A stretch of 64,000 bases of DNA from Mycolicibacterium neoaurum (GCF_036946495.1 NZ_JAQIIX010000002.1:620001-684000); one strand, 5' to 3'. Positions 43,900-52,569 are shown, counted from the stretch's first letter. Numbers and translations: made by a program. The notes: generated by a model from the sequence alone, not told the origin.

Positions 43900-44448
43900 C
43901 TATCCTTCCGGGGCATCGGTCAGTTCGGTGCGGCTGCGACGCAGGGTGTTGCGCTCGGTCACCGAGTAGTACGACATCGCGGTCAGTGGCGGCGAGTAGG
44001 CGTGCACACTCAGTGTCGGCGCCGCCGGCACCGCAACCCCGCCCGCCGACACCGACTCGCGCGCCCACACCACATCGTGCACCCAGCCGAGCGGGAATGC
44101 GGCCTGATCACCGGCTTCCAACTGACGGTTACGTAATTCGGTGCCATCCCAACGGGTTTCACGCAGCGCACCGGAGACCACCGTCAGCGCACCGAGCGAT
44201 CCGCCGTGATCGTGCAGTTCGGTCGACTTGTCGGGCACCCAGCTGATCAGCCAGATGTCGAGTTCGTCGTCCCCGTAGAGCCGCCGATACCAACGCTCGT
44301 CGACGGGTAGTCGGTCCCTGTCGATCAGCCGGTCGTACCGGCCGGAGAGCACGTCATCAGCGCACCGGTCGGTGGCGGCGAGCAGGTCGGGAAGGCGCAA
44401 CCGGGTGGGCGCGGACACAGCGGGCGGGGCGAGCAGTGGGGCAACCAT
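43900..44448 (-). CDS. Cysteine dioxygenase (Rv1065-like)
   Basis: 182 aa cupin. Iron ligands H79, H81 (ELHDHGGSLGA) and H124 (GWVHDV); Y161/SYY near the C-terminus may help catalysis. Predicted to oxidise cysteine to cysteine sulfinate. The ATG at 44448 has CTGGAG 10 bp upstream; a GTG at 44490 directly after a leader-peptide stop is unlikely. The 5' region carries a 17-codon uORF with tandem Cys codons and a U run, so regulation by cysteine supply is likely. Confidence 0.88.
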   Translation of the reverse strand: MVAPLLAPPAVSAPTRLRLPDLLAATDRCADDVLSGRYDRLIDRDRLPVDERWYRRLYGDDELDIWLISWVPDKSTELHDHGGSLGALTVVSGALRETRWDGTELRNRQLEAGDQAAFPLGWVHDVVWARESVSAGGVAVPAAPTLSVHAYSPPLTAMSYYSVTERNTLRRSRTELTDAPEG

Positions 44449-44464
44449 GGAAACGGAACTCCAG

Positions 44465-44490
44465 AAAAAGATAGGGACGGGTCGGCGCAC
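44465..44490 (-). promoter_or_regulatory. Spacer between Cys leader peptide and cysteine dioxygenase, possible attenuator
   Basis: Reads GTGCGCCGACCCGTCCC then TATCTTTTT on the minus strand. A short CGGG/CCCG stem can pair the uORF end with the sequence just before the U run, which would make a terminator when the ribosome clears or stalls at the Cys codons. Structure assessed by eye only. Confidence 0.4.
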
Positions 44491-44544
44491 TCAACGAGCG
44501 CGACAACAACCCCGCACACCCACGTTCTGAGCCCTCTCGGTCAT
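44491..44544 (-). CDS. Cys-Cys leader peptide (uORF) of cysteine dioxygenase
   Basis: ATG at 44544 encodes MTERAQNVGVRGCCRAR and stops at 44491, 42 bp before the dioxygenase start. The tandem TGT TGT codons near the end match the design of mycobacterial polycysteine leader ORFs, shown in M. smegmatis to act as cysteine-responsive attenuators. A TATGCA element lies about 14 bp upstream, giving a leaderless or nearly leaderless uORF. The peptide itself is probably only a sensor. Confidence 0.7.
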   Translation of the reverse strand: MTERAQNVGVRGCCRAR

Positions 44545-44560
44545 GGACGCGAGTGTTGCA

Positions 44561-44566
44561 TAGATT
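44561..44566 (+). promoter_or_regulatory. -10 element of lpqV (leaderless type)
   Basis: TAGATT, then 6 bp, then the ATG at 44573. Divergent from the leader peptide promoter, only about 20 bp apart. Confidence 0.45.
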
Positions 44567-44572
44567 GGCCTC

Positions 44573-44995
44573 ATGCGCCGCTACCCGATAGCTCTGCTCG
44601 CCACCGCCGCCGTCGCCCTGCTCGCCGGGTGCAGCTCCGCAGAACCCGAGCCGACGGCCAGCGCGACACCCTCGCAGACGCCGGCGAGCGATACGCCCCG
44701 ACTGCCGGCGGAGGCCGCCGTCAGCGGAGCGGTGCGGGTGTCACCCGATGGGGTGACCACCGTCGTCGACGTCCCATCCGACGCCACCGAATCCGAATAC
44801 GGCCAGGCCTGCCTGGCTGCCAAGCGGTGGTTCGACGAGCACCGGGAGCCGGTGGAGACCTACCTGAAGACCTTGCAGAGCGGCGGCGCCGCGGGCCCCG
44901 GCAGCTTCAACGCCGCGTGGACGGAGCTGACCCCGGCCCGCCAGGCCGGGGTCATCATGGCCGCCAACGCAGCATCGCGCGGCGAGTGCGGCTGA
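44573..44995 (+). CDS. lpqV: Lipoprotein LpqV
   Basis: 140 aa. Signal peptide ending in the lipobox LLAGC, with Cys at residue 20, followed by a Ser/Thr/Pro linker and a small domain (PDGVTTVVDVPSDATESEYGQACLAAKRWFDEH) with two further cysteines. Matches the mycobacterial LpqV layout (Rv1064c). Anchored to the outer face of the membrane. Function unknown. Confidence 0.87.
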   Translation: MRRYPIALLATAAVALLAGCSSAEPEPTASATPSQTPASDTPRLPAEAAVSGAVRVSPDGVTTVVDVPSDATESEYGQACLAAKRWFDEHREPVETYLKTLQSGGAAGPGSFNAAWTELTPARQAGVIMAANAASRGECG

Positions 44996-45000
44996 GGTTG

Positions 45001-45046
45001 CGATCACGGCGAGCAGAAGGCCCGTACCCGCGTGGCATCGTGATCG
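45001..45046. terminator. Inverted repeat after lpqV
   Basis: CGATCACG and CGTGATCG arms with a 30-bp interior that includes GCGAGCAGA, a word shared with the hairpin at 27951. Six bp after the stop and 46 bp before the patatin start. No U tract. Confidence 0.4.
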
Positions 45047-45091
45047 TCACAGTCCACGCGACCGACGACTCCGGTGCACCAGAATGGGGCC

Positions 45092-46042
45092 ATGCGGATT
45101 GCGCTGGCGCTGGGCAGCGGGGGTGCGCGCGGGTACGCGCACATCGGGGTCATCAACGAGCTGCAGGACCGGGGCTATGAGATCGTCGGCGTCGCCGGAT
45201 CGTCGATGGGCGCCCTCGTCGGCGGTCTGCACGCGGCGGGCAAGCTCGACGAGTTCTCGCACTGGGCGAGCTCGCTGACCCAGCGCGCGGTGCTGCGCCT
45301 GCTCGACCCGTCCTTGAACTCCCCTGGCGTGCTGCGTGCGGAGAAGATCCTGGACGCCGTGCGCGATATTCTCGGCGATGTCACCATCGAGGCGCTGCCC
45401 ATCCCGTACACGTCGGTGGCCACCGATCTGATCAGCGGAAAGGCGGTGTGGCTGCAACGCGGCCCGCTCGATGACGCGATCCGCGCGTCGATCGCAATAC
45501 CGGGGATCTTCACCCCGCATCTGCTCGACGGGCGGTTGCTGGCCGATGGCGGCATCCTCGACCCGTTGCCGATGGCGCCGATCGCGGCCGTCAACGCCGA
45601 CCTGACCATCGCGGTGAGCCTGTCCGGTGACGACCCCGCGCCGGGGATCAACACGCCGCAGCCGCGGGTGACCACCGAGTTCCTCGGCAGGATGTGGCGC
45701 AGCACAACGGCATTGCTCGACACCGCCACCGCACAGCGGATGATGGACAGCCCGGCCGCCAAATCAGTACTCGGCCGGTTCAGCAGCGCGCTGGACGAGG
45801 CACCGGAGGAACCCGCCGAGGGTGTGCCCGCGCTACCGCGGCTCGGCAGCTTCGAGATCATGAACCGCACCATCGATATCGCCCAGGCCGCACTGGCCCG
45901 GCACACGCTGGCGACCTATCCGCCGGATCTGCTGATCGAGGTGCCGCGCACGGCCTGCCGCAGCCTGGAGTATCACCGCGCCGAGGAGGTCATCGAGATC
46001 GGTCAGGAGCTCGCGGCGGCCGCCCTCGACGCCATGGACTAG
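45092..46042 (+). CDS. Patatin-like phospholipase (Rv1063c-like)
   Basis: 316 aa. Catalytic Ser-Asp dyad: oxyanion GSGGARG at 8-14, nucleophile S38 in GSSMG, and D152 in ADGGILDPLP. Probably a lipid acyl hydrolase. Start ATG at 45092 (MRIALALG); an in-frame ATG six codons earlier is less like the family. The stop shares the CTAG with the convergent second patatin gene. Confidence 0.88.
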   Translation: MRIALALGSGGARGYAHIGVINELQDRGYEIVGVAGSSMGALVGGLHAAGKLDEFSHWASSLTQRAVLRLLDPSLNSPGVLRAEKILDAVRDILGDVTIEALPIPYTSVATDLISGKAVWLQRGPLDDAIRASIAIPGIFTPHLLDGRLLADGGILDPLPMAPIAAVNADLTIAVSLSGDDPAPGINTPQPRVTTEFLGRMWRSTTALLDTATAQRMMDSPAAKSVLGRFSSALDEAPEEPAEGVPALPRLGSFEIMNRTIDIAQAALARHTLATYPPDLLIEVPRTACRSLEYHRAEEVIEIGQELAAAALDAMD

Positions 46043-46890
46043 TCGCCAAGGAACCCGCTCAGCGCCGCGGCCACCCGGCGGCCCTGTGCGAATCCGGCGA
46101 CGGCCGACGGCACGCGGCAGGCGGGGTCCAACGGGTTGGCTCCGAACGCGGCCAGCGCGTCGTCATCGGCGAACACCGCGAACGTCGTACCACCGAATGC
46201 GGCGATCTCGGTGGCGGCCCCGTCACCGAACGGTGCCGGGGCGTCCGCCCCGGCGGGCACCAGCACCACCGCGCGGCCGCAGTCCGCCGCCACCGGCATG
46301 TGCACGGTGCTGAGCACTCCCCCGTCCATATAGCGCGCGGCCCCGATGGTCACCGGGGGCCACACCCCCGGCACCGCACAGCTCGCCGCGACGGCGTCGA
46401 CCAACGGCACCCCGGAGTCGGCGGTGAACACCGCCAGCTCACCGGATGCGGTGTCGATGGCGGTGATCCGCAGCGCCCGCCGCGGCCAGTCGTGCGAGGG
46501 CAACCGGTGCCCGATGATCGCCCGACGTGTCGATTCGGGCACGGTATCGGCGTCCAGCGCGATCTCGCCGATGCGCCGCAGCCGCTCGGCGTTGTCCCTG
46601 GTGCCGGTCAGCGCTTGCAGGAAGACCGCCGTGATGTCCTCGATGCTGACGCCGGGATCGAGCTCGTGGGTGTCGGCGGCGACCTGACGGTCGTACAGCC
46701 GGGCGATGGCGGTACAGCTGCCGATCTGCGCCGCCACCGCCGATCCGGCCGACGTGCCCACCAGCACGTCGGCACCCAACACGGCGGCGGCGGTCTGCGG
46801 CGACTGCTCGGCGATACCGGCCAGCACACCGGTCTCCCAAGCGATACCGGCCAACCCGCCACCGGCGAGCACCAGCGCGAGCTCGGTCAT
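46039..46890 (-). CDS. Patatin-like phospholipase (Rv1062-like)
   Basis: 283 aa. Oxyanion AGGGLAG near residues 9-15, S47 in GTSAG, D189 in YMDGGVLS. Distinct from the neighbouring patatin, so not a recent duplicate. The ATG at 46890 overlaps the stop of the Rv1059-like gene, so it is translated from the KstR-box promoter upstream of that gene. A lipid substrate linked to steroid growth is possible (inference). Confidence 0.87.
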   Translation of the reverse strand: MTELALVLAGGGLAGIAWETGVLAGIAEQSPQTAAAVLGADVLVGTSAGSAVAAQIGSCTAIARLYDRQVAADTHELDPGVSIEDITAVFLQALTGTRDNAERLRRIGEIALDADTVPESTRRAIIGHRLPSHDWPRRALRITAIDTASGELAVFTADSGVPLVDAVAASCAVPGVWPPVTIGAARYMDGGVLSTVHMPVAADCGRAVVLVPAGADAPAPFGDGAATEIAAFGGTTFAVFADDDALAAFGANPLDPACRVPSAVAGFAQGRRVAAALSGFLGD

Positions 46891-47942
46891 CCTCGATGCA
46901 GGCCGGGTGCGGCCTTGGCGCCGAACAACGGCAGGTCCAGATAGGTCGCCACCCCGGGCGGTGCCGCGCACACGGCAGGAATCGAGTTGACGCAGTGCGC
47001 GGCGGTGGCCACCACACCCGGCTCGGGCCCCTGCTCACCGACCTCACCCTGGAAGCCGGTGATGACCACCGAGAAGTCCGGGTTGCCCGCGACCTGCATC
47101 TCATAACGCTGACCTTGCGGTCCGAAATCCCATGGCGGATCGAGGTTTTCTTCACCCATCAACCAGTTCACCGTCACCCTGACCACCACCTCGTCGCCGA
47201 CGAGCGCCTCCCAGTGGAACTTCCGGCCGGCCACCTGGCCCGGTTCGATGGTTCCTATCGGCGAGTCGATCGGCGCGGTCGCCACCGCAATCTCCTGCCG
47301 GGCAACGATTTTTGAATCCGCCGCGAAGCCGAAGGCGTCGACGCACATCTTCACGGCCTGGATGAACCCGCCGTCGAGCAGTTTCTGCATCGGGCCGGAC
47401 AGCGCCTTGTCCGGGGTCTCACCGAAACCCATCACGTGCCGCACCACATCGGGCGCATCATAGGTGCGCAAATCGGAGAACTCTTCGGCCCGAACGAAAG
47501 TCACGCCGGTGGACATCGCCGAGAACAGGATCGGGAACTTCTCGCTGATACCGCCGGGGGCTATCCCGGTGCCGTGCAGGGTCGCGTTCCCCGCCAGGCC
47601 TGCCTCGCGCATCGGCGCGGCCTGCTTCTCGCTGGGATATACCCAGCCCACGGGGGTGACGACGTTCTTGCCGGAGCGCAGCAGGGCGGCTACCTCGTCG
47701 GGATTCGGCAACAGCGGCGCATAGACGACGGCGTCGGCATCGAGTGCCAGGATGTCCTCGAGGCTGGTGGTGGCGAGCACGCCGATGGGATCACCGCCGA
47801 TCAGCTCGCCGACATCACGGCCGTTCTTGTCGGCCGAATGCACCCAGCAACCCACGAGTTCGAGGTCGGGATGGTCCAGGACTCCCTTGATGGCGGCCGT
47901 GCCCACTCCGCCGGTGGCCCACTGCACGACTCGCAGCGCCAT
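46887..47942 (-). CDS. Dihydrodipicolinate reductase-like NAD(P)-dependent oxidoreductase (Rv1059-like)
   Basis: 351 aa. Rossmann N-terminus MALRVVQWATGGVGTAAIKG, then VVYAPLLPNPDEV and GTGIAPGGISEKFPIL, the pattern of the amine dehydrogenase/DapB-like family. Exact reaction unknown. ATG at 47942 with GGAAGGGG upstream and a perfect KstR-type box 36 bp before the start. It heads a two-gene unit with the Rv1062-like patatin. Confidence 0.85.
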   Translation of the reverse strand: MALRVVQWATGGVGTAAIKGVLDHPDLELVGCWVHSADKNGRDVGELIGGDPIGVLATTSLEDILALDADAVVYAPLLPNPDEVAALLRSGKNVVTPVGWVYPSEKQAAPMREAGLAGNATLHGTGIAPGGISEKFPILFSAMSTGVTFVRAEEFSDLRTYDAPDVVRHVMGFGETPDKALSGPMQKLLDGGFIQAVKMCVDAFGFAADSKIVARQEIAVATAPIDSPIGTIEPGQVAGRKFHWEALVGDEVVVRVTVNWLMGEENLDPPWDFGPQGQRYEMQVAGNPDFSVVITGFQGEVGEQGPEPGVVATAAHCVNSIPAVCAAPPGVATYLDLPLFGAKAAPGLHRG

Positions 47943-47977
47943 CGCCGCCCCTTCCGATCACCAGTCCTACGCGAAAC

Positions 47978-47991
47978 TAGAACACGTTCTA
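47978..47991. promoter_or_regulatory. Perfect KstR-type operator in a divergent promoter
   Basis: TAGAACACGTTCTA fits TNNAACNNGTTNNA and is palindromic apart from its two central bases. It lies 35 bp before the Rv1059-like start (minus strand) and 48 bp before the EmbR-like start (plus strand). A TAGTTT -10 candidate overlaps its edge on the minus strand. Confidence 0.8.
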
Positions 47992-48039
47992 CCATCTTGC
48001 GGGGCGGCGCGAAGGGGCATCCGGGCACAATCGTTGACC

Positions 48040-49215
48040 ATGGACAGCCCTGGACTGGACTTCGGAGTGCTCGGTCCGCTGCAACTGCGCATCGCCGGGG
48101 AACCCGTCGCGCTGGGCACGCCCAAGCAGCGGGCGGTGCTGGCCATGCTGGTGATGAGCCGCAACCGTCCGGTCAGCAGCGACGCGTTGGTGACCGCGGC
48201 CTGGGAACAGTTCCCCCCGCCGGAGCCCAAGGCCAGCCTGCACTCCTACGTGTCCAACCTGCGCAAACTCATCGGCAGTTCGGGTGCCGACGGCCGGTCC
48301 GTGCTGGCCGCCGCCCCGCCCGGGTATCGCCTGAGCGTCGCGGATCCGCACTGCGATATCGGCCGTTTCGTGGCGGCAAAGAACGCGGGCGTGCAGGCTG
48401 CCGCCGAAAGCCGCTTCGAGCAGGCGAGCGCTCACCTTGCCGAGGCGCTGGCACAGTGGCGCGGACCCGTGCTCGACGATCTGCGCGACTTCGAGTTCGT
48501 CGGCCCGTTCGCGACGGCGTTGACCGAGGACAAAGTCGTCACCCATACCGCGCACGCCGAGGCCGAAATCGCTTGCAACCGGGGCTATGCCGTGATCGGT
48601 ACGTTGGAGCAGTTGGTGGCCGAGCATCCATACCGGGAGCCGCTATGGGCACAGCTGATCACCGCCTACTACCTCAGCGACCGACAATCCGATGCCCTCG
48701 ACGCCTATCAGCGGCTGCGCACGACGCTGGCCGACGATCTCGGTATCGACCCGGGCCCGACGGTGCGCCTGCTGGCCGAACGCATCCTGCGTCAGGAGCC
48801 GCTCGACGCCCGCCGGAGCGCGCGCACCACCGCGGTGCACCAGATCTCGCGGATCGACCTGCGTACCGCGGTGAGCGCACCGTCCGCGCCCGCCCAGTTG
48901 CGCGCCGAATCCGGCCGGGTGCATCCGCTGGCGGCGGCCGCTACCCGCATCGGCCGCCTGCCCGACAACGACATCGTCCTCGACGACGTGCGGGTCAGCC
49001 GTCATCACGCCGTGCTGATCGATACCGGCACCAGCTTCGTGATCACCGATCTGCGCTCGGCCAACGGTGTCGAGGTCTGCGGAAGGCGCATCCGGGGCAC
49101 CGCCACCCTCACCCACGGTGATCGCATCCGGGTATGCGATCACGAGTATGTGTTCGAGATCGTGCGCCACGACCGCGCGACCGGGGGTGAGTCTCCCGCC
49201 GACGCACTAGTGTGA
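48040..49215 (+). CDS. SARP/AfsR-type transcriptional regulator with FHA domain (EmbR-like)
   Basis: 391 aa. OmpR-type winged helix (about 8-100, LGPLQLRIAGEPVALGTPKQR), bacterial transcriptional activation domain (about 105-255, AQWRGPVLDDLRDFEFVGPF and REPLWAQLITAYYLSDRQSDAL) and an FHA domain (about 310-375, RIGRLPDNDIVLDD, SRHHAVLID). Close to M. tuberculosis EmbR, which PknH phosphorylates and which activates embCAB. The kinase gene follows 29 bp later. It could be the true EmbR or a paralog; embCAB is not in the window. Confidence 0.87.
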   Translation: MDSPGLDFGVLGPLQLRIAGEPVALGTPKQRAVLAMLVMSRNRPVSSDALVTAAWEQFPPPEPKASLHSYVSNLRKLIGSSGADGRSVLAAAPPGYRLSVADPHCDIGRFVAAKNAGVQAAAESRFEQASAHLAEALAQWRGPVLDDLRDFEFVGPFATALTEDKVVTHTAHAEAEIACNRGYAVIGTLEQLVAEHPYREPLWAQLITAYYLSDRQSDALDAYQRLRTTLADDLGIDPGPTVRLLAERILRQEPLDARRSARTTAVHQISRIDLRTAVSAPSAPAQLRAESGRVHPLAAAATRIGRLPDNDIVLDDVRVSRHHAVLIDTGTSFVITDLRSANGVEVCGRRIRGTATLTHGDRIRVCDHEYVFEIVRHDRATGGESPADALV

Positions 49216-49244
49216 TGAACCGAATTGCGGACGGGGGCAGGTAG

Positions 49245-50903
49245 ATGAGCGAGCCGACATCGCGGGTCGGAACGGAGTTCGGCAGGTACCGGCTGCGCCG
49301 ACTGATCGGGCGCGGCGGCATGGGTGAGGTCTACGAGGCCGAGGACACCGAGAAGGACCGCATCGTCGCGCTGAAGTTGTTGCCGCAGGGCGTATCCCAC
49401 GATCCCGTGTTTCGCAAGCGGTTACAGCGCGAGGCGCACTCGGCGGGCCGGCTGCAGGAACCCCACGTGGTGCCGATCCATGATTACGGCGAGATCGACG
49501 GCGTGCTCTATGTCGACATGCGCATGATCAACGGTGCCGACCTACGCAAGATCCTCAAGAGCTATGGCCCGATGACCCCGGCCCGCGCGGTCGCCATCGT
49601 GCGCCAGATCGCCTCCGCTCTGGACGCCGCACACGAGAGCGGCATCATGCATCGTGACGTCAAGCCGGAGAACATCCTGATCACCCGCGACGATTTCGCG
49701 TATCTGGTGGACTTCGGTATCGCCAATGCCGCCAGCGATGAGAAACTCACCGAATTGGGCACGGCGGTAGGGACTTACGCCTACATGGCGCCCGAGCGCT
49801 TCACCGGCGACGAGGTGACCTACCGGGCCGATGTCTATGCGCTGACCTGCGTGCTGCACGAGTGCCTGACCGGTTCACAGCCGTTTCCGGGCGACAGTGT
49901 CAGCATGGTCATCACCGCCCACCTGATGCAGCCGGTGCCTGCGCCCAGCACGGTGCGCCCCGGCATCCCCGCCGCGTTCGACCGGGTGATCTCCCGCGGC
50001 ATGGCCAAGAAGCCAACCGACCGCTTCGCCAGCGCCGGGGACCTGGCCGCGGCTGCTACCGATGCACTCAGCGTGCGCGATCAGGACCAAGCCGCCCATA
50101 TCGTGCAGCGTGGCGAGGCCGCCACCATGCCCGGTCCGTTGTTCGGGGTGCCGCCGCAGGTGCCCGGTGCCACCCCGCCGCCGGGCGCGACGCCGGGGTT
50201 CGGTGTGACGCCACGACCGTTCAGCGCCGCGCCCCCGTACCCGTCCGGGCCGCAGTGGAACGCACCAGGCCCACCACCACCACCACCGCCGAGGAAGAAG
50301 AGGACCTGGGTCCCAGTGGCCGCGGTGGCCGGTGTGCTGATCCTGGTGCTGGGCGCCGTCGGCATCTTCCTTTTGGTGCAGCCCGAGGACAATAGGGCCA
50401 CCGGGCCGAAGACGAGCGCCTCGGCTGCCCCCGACACGTCCTCGACCCGGGCCACCCGTACGACGCGCGCACCGGACCCGGCCGCGATGGCGGACAAACT
50501 GTTGGGGATGCTGCCGCAGGGCTACGCGCCGGGGGTCTGCCAGCCGGTGCGTCCGCCCGTGACCGGAGCGCTGGCCACCGTCGACTGCGGGCAGTCCGAT
50601 CTGCCCGGCGGTCCCACGACGTCGCGGTACTCGCTGTTCACTGATCAGGGCGCGTTGCGCGCGCACTTCGAGGACGCCATCGCCGAGGCTTCCGATCTGT
50701 TCCCGTGCCCGGCAAGCGACCTCGACTCGCCCACCACCTGGCACTACACCGAGACCCCCAGCACAGTGGAGGGGTCCATCGCGTGCGGTGTGTACGAGGG
50801 CGGCCCTGACCTGACCTGGACCAAGAACGACGGTCTGATCCTCGGCAACGCTCAGGGCCCAACCATCGAAGACCTGCACCAGTGGTGGCTGACCTACGGC
50901 TGA
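49245..50903 (+). CDS. Membrane serine/threonine protein kinase (PknH/PknE-like)
   Basis: 552 aa. Kinase domain residues 15-275: IGRGGMGEVYEAE, K44, HRDVKPEN with D138, DFG 156-158, APERFTGDEVTYRADVYALT. A Pro-rich linker (about 300-350), one membrane helix (about 353-376) and an external domain of about 150 residues with several cysteines (GVCQPVRPP, DCGQSD, FPCPASD, IACGVYEGG). The kinase half is PknH-like, but the external domain is shorter than the PknH sensor. ATG at 49245 (MSEPTSRVGTEF) after GGGGCAGGTAG. Paired with the FHA regulator as its likely substrate. Confidence 0.9.
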   Translation: MSEPTSRVGTEFGRYRLRRLIGRGGMGEVYEAEDTEKDRIVALKLLPQGVSHDPVFRKRLQREAHSAGRLQEPHVVPIHDYGEIDGVLYVDMRMINGADLRKILKSYGPMTPARAVAIVRQIASALDAAHESGIMHRDVKPENILITRDDFAYLVDFGIANAASDEKLTELGTAVGTYAYMAPERFTGDEVTYRADVYALTCVLHECLTGSQPFPGDSVSMVITAHLMQPVPAPSTVRPGIPAAFDRVISRGMAKKPTDRFASAGDLAAAATDALSVRDQDQAAHIVQRGEAATMPGPLFGVPPQVPGATPPPGATPGFGVTPRPFSAAPPYPSGPQWNAPGPPPPPPPRKKRTWVPVAAVAGVLILVLGAVGIFLLVQPEDNRATGPKTSASAAPDTSSTRATRTTRAPDPAAMADKLLGMLPQGYAPGVCQPVRPPVTGALATVDCGQSDLPGGPTTSRYSLFTDQGALRAHFEDAIAEASDLFPCPASDLDSPTTWHYTETPSTVEGSIACGVYEGGPDLTWTKNDGLILGNAQGPTIEDLHQWWLTYG

Positions 50904-50992
50904 TCGGCACGCCAAGAATCCGCCAAGTGCGCCGTTGGATCCTGTGGGCACACACCCGGACACGCCGGGTCGGCCTCTGACGGAGATCCACG

Positions 50993-51328
50993 ATGTACAG
51001 CACCACACGCCTGCTCCAGCTGACGGGTACCGCCCTGGTCACGGGTGCGATCGCGGTGTTGGTTGCCGCGCCGGCGAGTGCGGTCACCTCGGCGGCGGAC
51101 TCGGCCTTCCTGGCCGATCTGCGCGCCGAGGGCATCGGTTACGAGTCGGCCGGTGAGGTGATCGCCAATGCATACCAGGTGTGCAGCGAGCTCGACTCGG
51201 GAATCAGCGCCACGGCGATCGGGCTGGAAATCATGGACTACATCGGCATCAACGCCCGCCAGGCTGCGGCGTTCTTGGTCAACTCGATCGACTACTACTG
51301 CCCGCAGCACGCGGGAGCCTTCGGCTGA
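50993..51328 (+). CDS. DUF732 exported small protein
   Basis: 111 aa. Signal peptide 1-30 (ends AAPASA), then the DUF732 pattern FLADLRAEGIGYESAGEVIANAY with C64 and C103 positioned for a disulfide and AAAFLVNSIDYYCPQH at the end. DUF732 proteins are numerous, small and secreted in mycobacteria, with unknown role. ATG at 50993 with ACGGAGA upstream. Confidence 0.85.
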   Translation: MYSTTRLLQLTGTALVTGAIAVLVAAPASAVTSAADSAFLADLRAEGIGYESAGEVIANAYQVCSELDSGISATAIGLEIMDYIGINARQAAAFLVNSIDYYCPQHAGAFG

Positions 51329-51381
51329 CGCAGCGGCGGGTTATGTTGACCTGACCGCAAAGCAGCGCGAAAGGGACAGCT

Positions 51382-52569
51382 ATGAACCGGGTGTTCGTCG
51401 TCGGGGTCGGGATGACCAAATTCGAGAAGCCGGGCCGGCGGGAGGGCTGGGACTACCCCGACATGGCGCGTGAGTCCGGCACCAAGGCACTCGAGGACGC
51501 CGGCATCCCCTACGACCAGGTCCAGCAGGGCTATGTCGGCTACTGCTCCGGGGACTCGACGTCCGGACAGCGCGCGCTCTACGAACTCGGCATGACCGGT
51601 ATCCCCATCGTCAACGTCAACAACAATTGCTCGACGGGGTCGACGGCGCTCTACCTGGCCGCCCAGTCGATCCGGGGCGGACTTGCCGACTGTGCGATTG
51701 CGCTGGGATTCGAGAAGATGCAGCCCGGTTCGCTCGGGGGCGGCGCACAGGACCGCGAATCCCCGCTCGGCAAGCATGTGAAGGCCCTTGCCGAGATCGA
51801 CGAGTTCGGTTTCCCCGTGGCGCCGTGGATGTTCGGGGCGGCGGGCCGCGAGCACATGAAGAAGTACGGCACCACCGCAGAGCATTTCGCCAAGATCGGG
51901 TTCAAGAATCACAAGCACTCGGTGAACAACCCGTATGCGCAGTTCCAGGACGAGTACACCCTCGATGACATCCTGGCCGCCAAGATGATCTCCGATCCGC
52001 TCACCAAGCTGCAGTGCTCACCCACCTCCGACGGGTCCGGCGCGGCCATCCTGGCCAGCGAGGCGTTCGTCGACCAGCACGGGCTTGCCGGTCAGGCCGT
52101 CGAGATCGTCGGCCAGGCCATGACCACCGATTTCGCGTCGACCTTCGACGGCAGCGCGGCCAACATCATCGGCTACGACATGAATGTGCAAGCCGCACAA
52201 CAGGTTTACGACCAGTCGGGGCTCGGCCCGCAGGATTTCCAGGTCATCGAACTGCATGACTGCTTCAGCGCGAACGAATTGCTGCTGTATGAGGCGCTGG
52301 GTCTGTGCGCACCCGGCGAGGCGCCCACGCTGATCGATAACGATGACACGACCTACGGCGGACGCTGGGTGGTGAACCCATCCGGCGGACTGATCTCCAA
52401 GGGCCACCCGTTGGGCGCCACCGGATTGGCCCAATGCGCCGAACTGACCTGGCAACTGCGCGGCTCCGCGGACAAGCGGCAGGTCGACAACGTCACCGCG
52501 GCGCTGCAGCACAATATCGGCCTGGGCGGCGCGGCCGTGGTCACCGCCTATCAGCGCGCCGAGCGTTAG
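51382..52569 (+). CDS. Thiolase-like lipid-transfer protein (Rv1627c-like)
   Basis: 395 aa, SCP-x thiolase family. Catalytic-site motifs VNNNCSTGSTAL (C83), ELHDCFSANELL and GHPLGATGLAQ. Members act on branched or sterol side-chain acyl-CoAs, as thiolases or with partner proteins. No DUF35 or SCP2 partner gene is adjacent. No KstR box was seen upstream. ATG at 51382 with AAAGGGACA before it. It overlaps the convergent gene by 4 bp. Confidence 0.88.
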   Translation: MNRVFVVGVGMTKFEKPGRREGWDYPDMARESGTKALEDAGIPYDQVQQGYVGYCSGDSTSGQRALYELGMTGIPIVNVNNNCSTGSTALYLAAQSIRGGLADCAIALGFEKMQPGSLGGGAQDRESPLGKHVKALAEIDEFGFPVAPWMFGAAGREHMKKYGTTAEHFAKIGFKNHKHSVNNPYAQFQDEYTLDDILAAKMISDPLTKLQCSPTSDGSGAAILASEAFVDQHGLAGQAVEIVGQAMTTDFASTFDGSAANIIGYDMNVQAAQQVYDQSGLGPQDFQVIELHDCFSANELLLYEALGLCAPGEAPTLIDNDDTTYGGRWVVNPSGGLISKGHPLGATGLAQCAELTWQLRGSADKRQVDNVTAALQHNIGLGGAAVVTAYQRAER

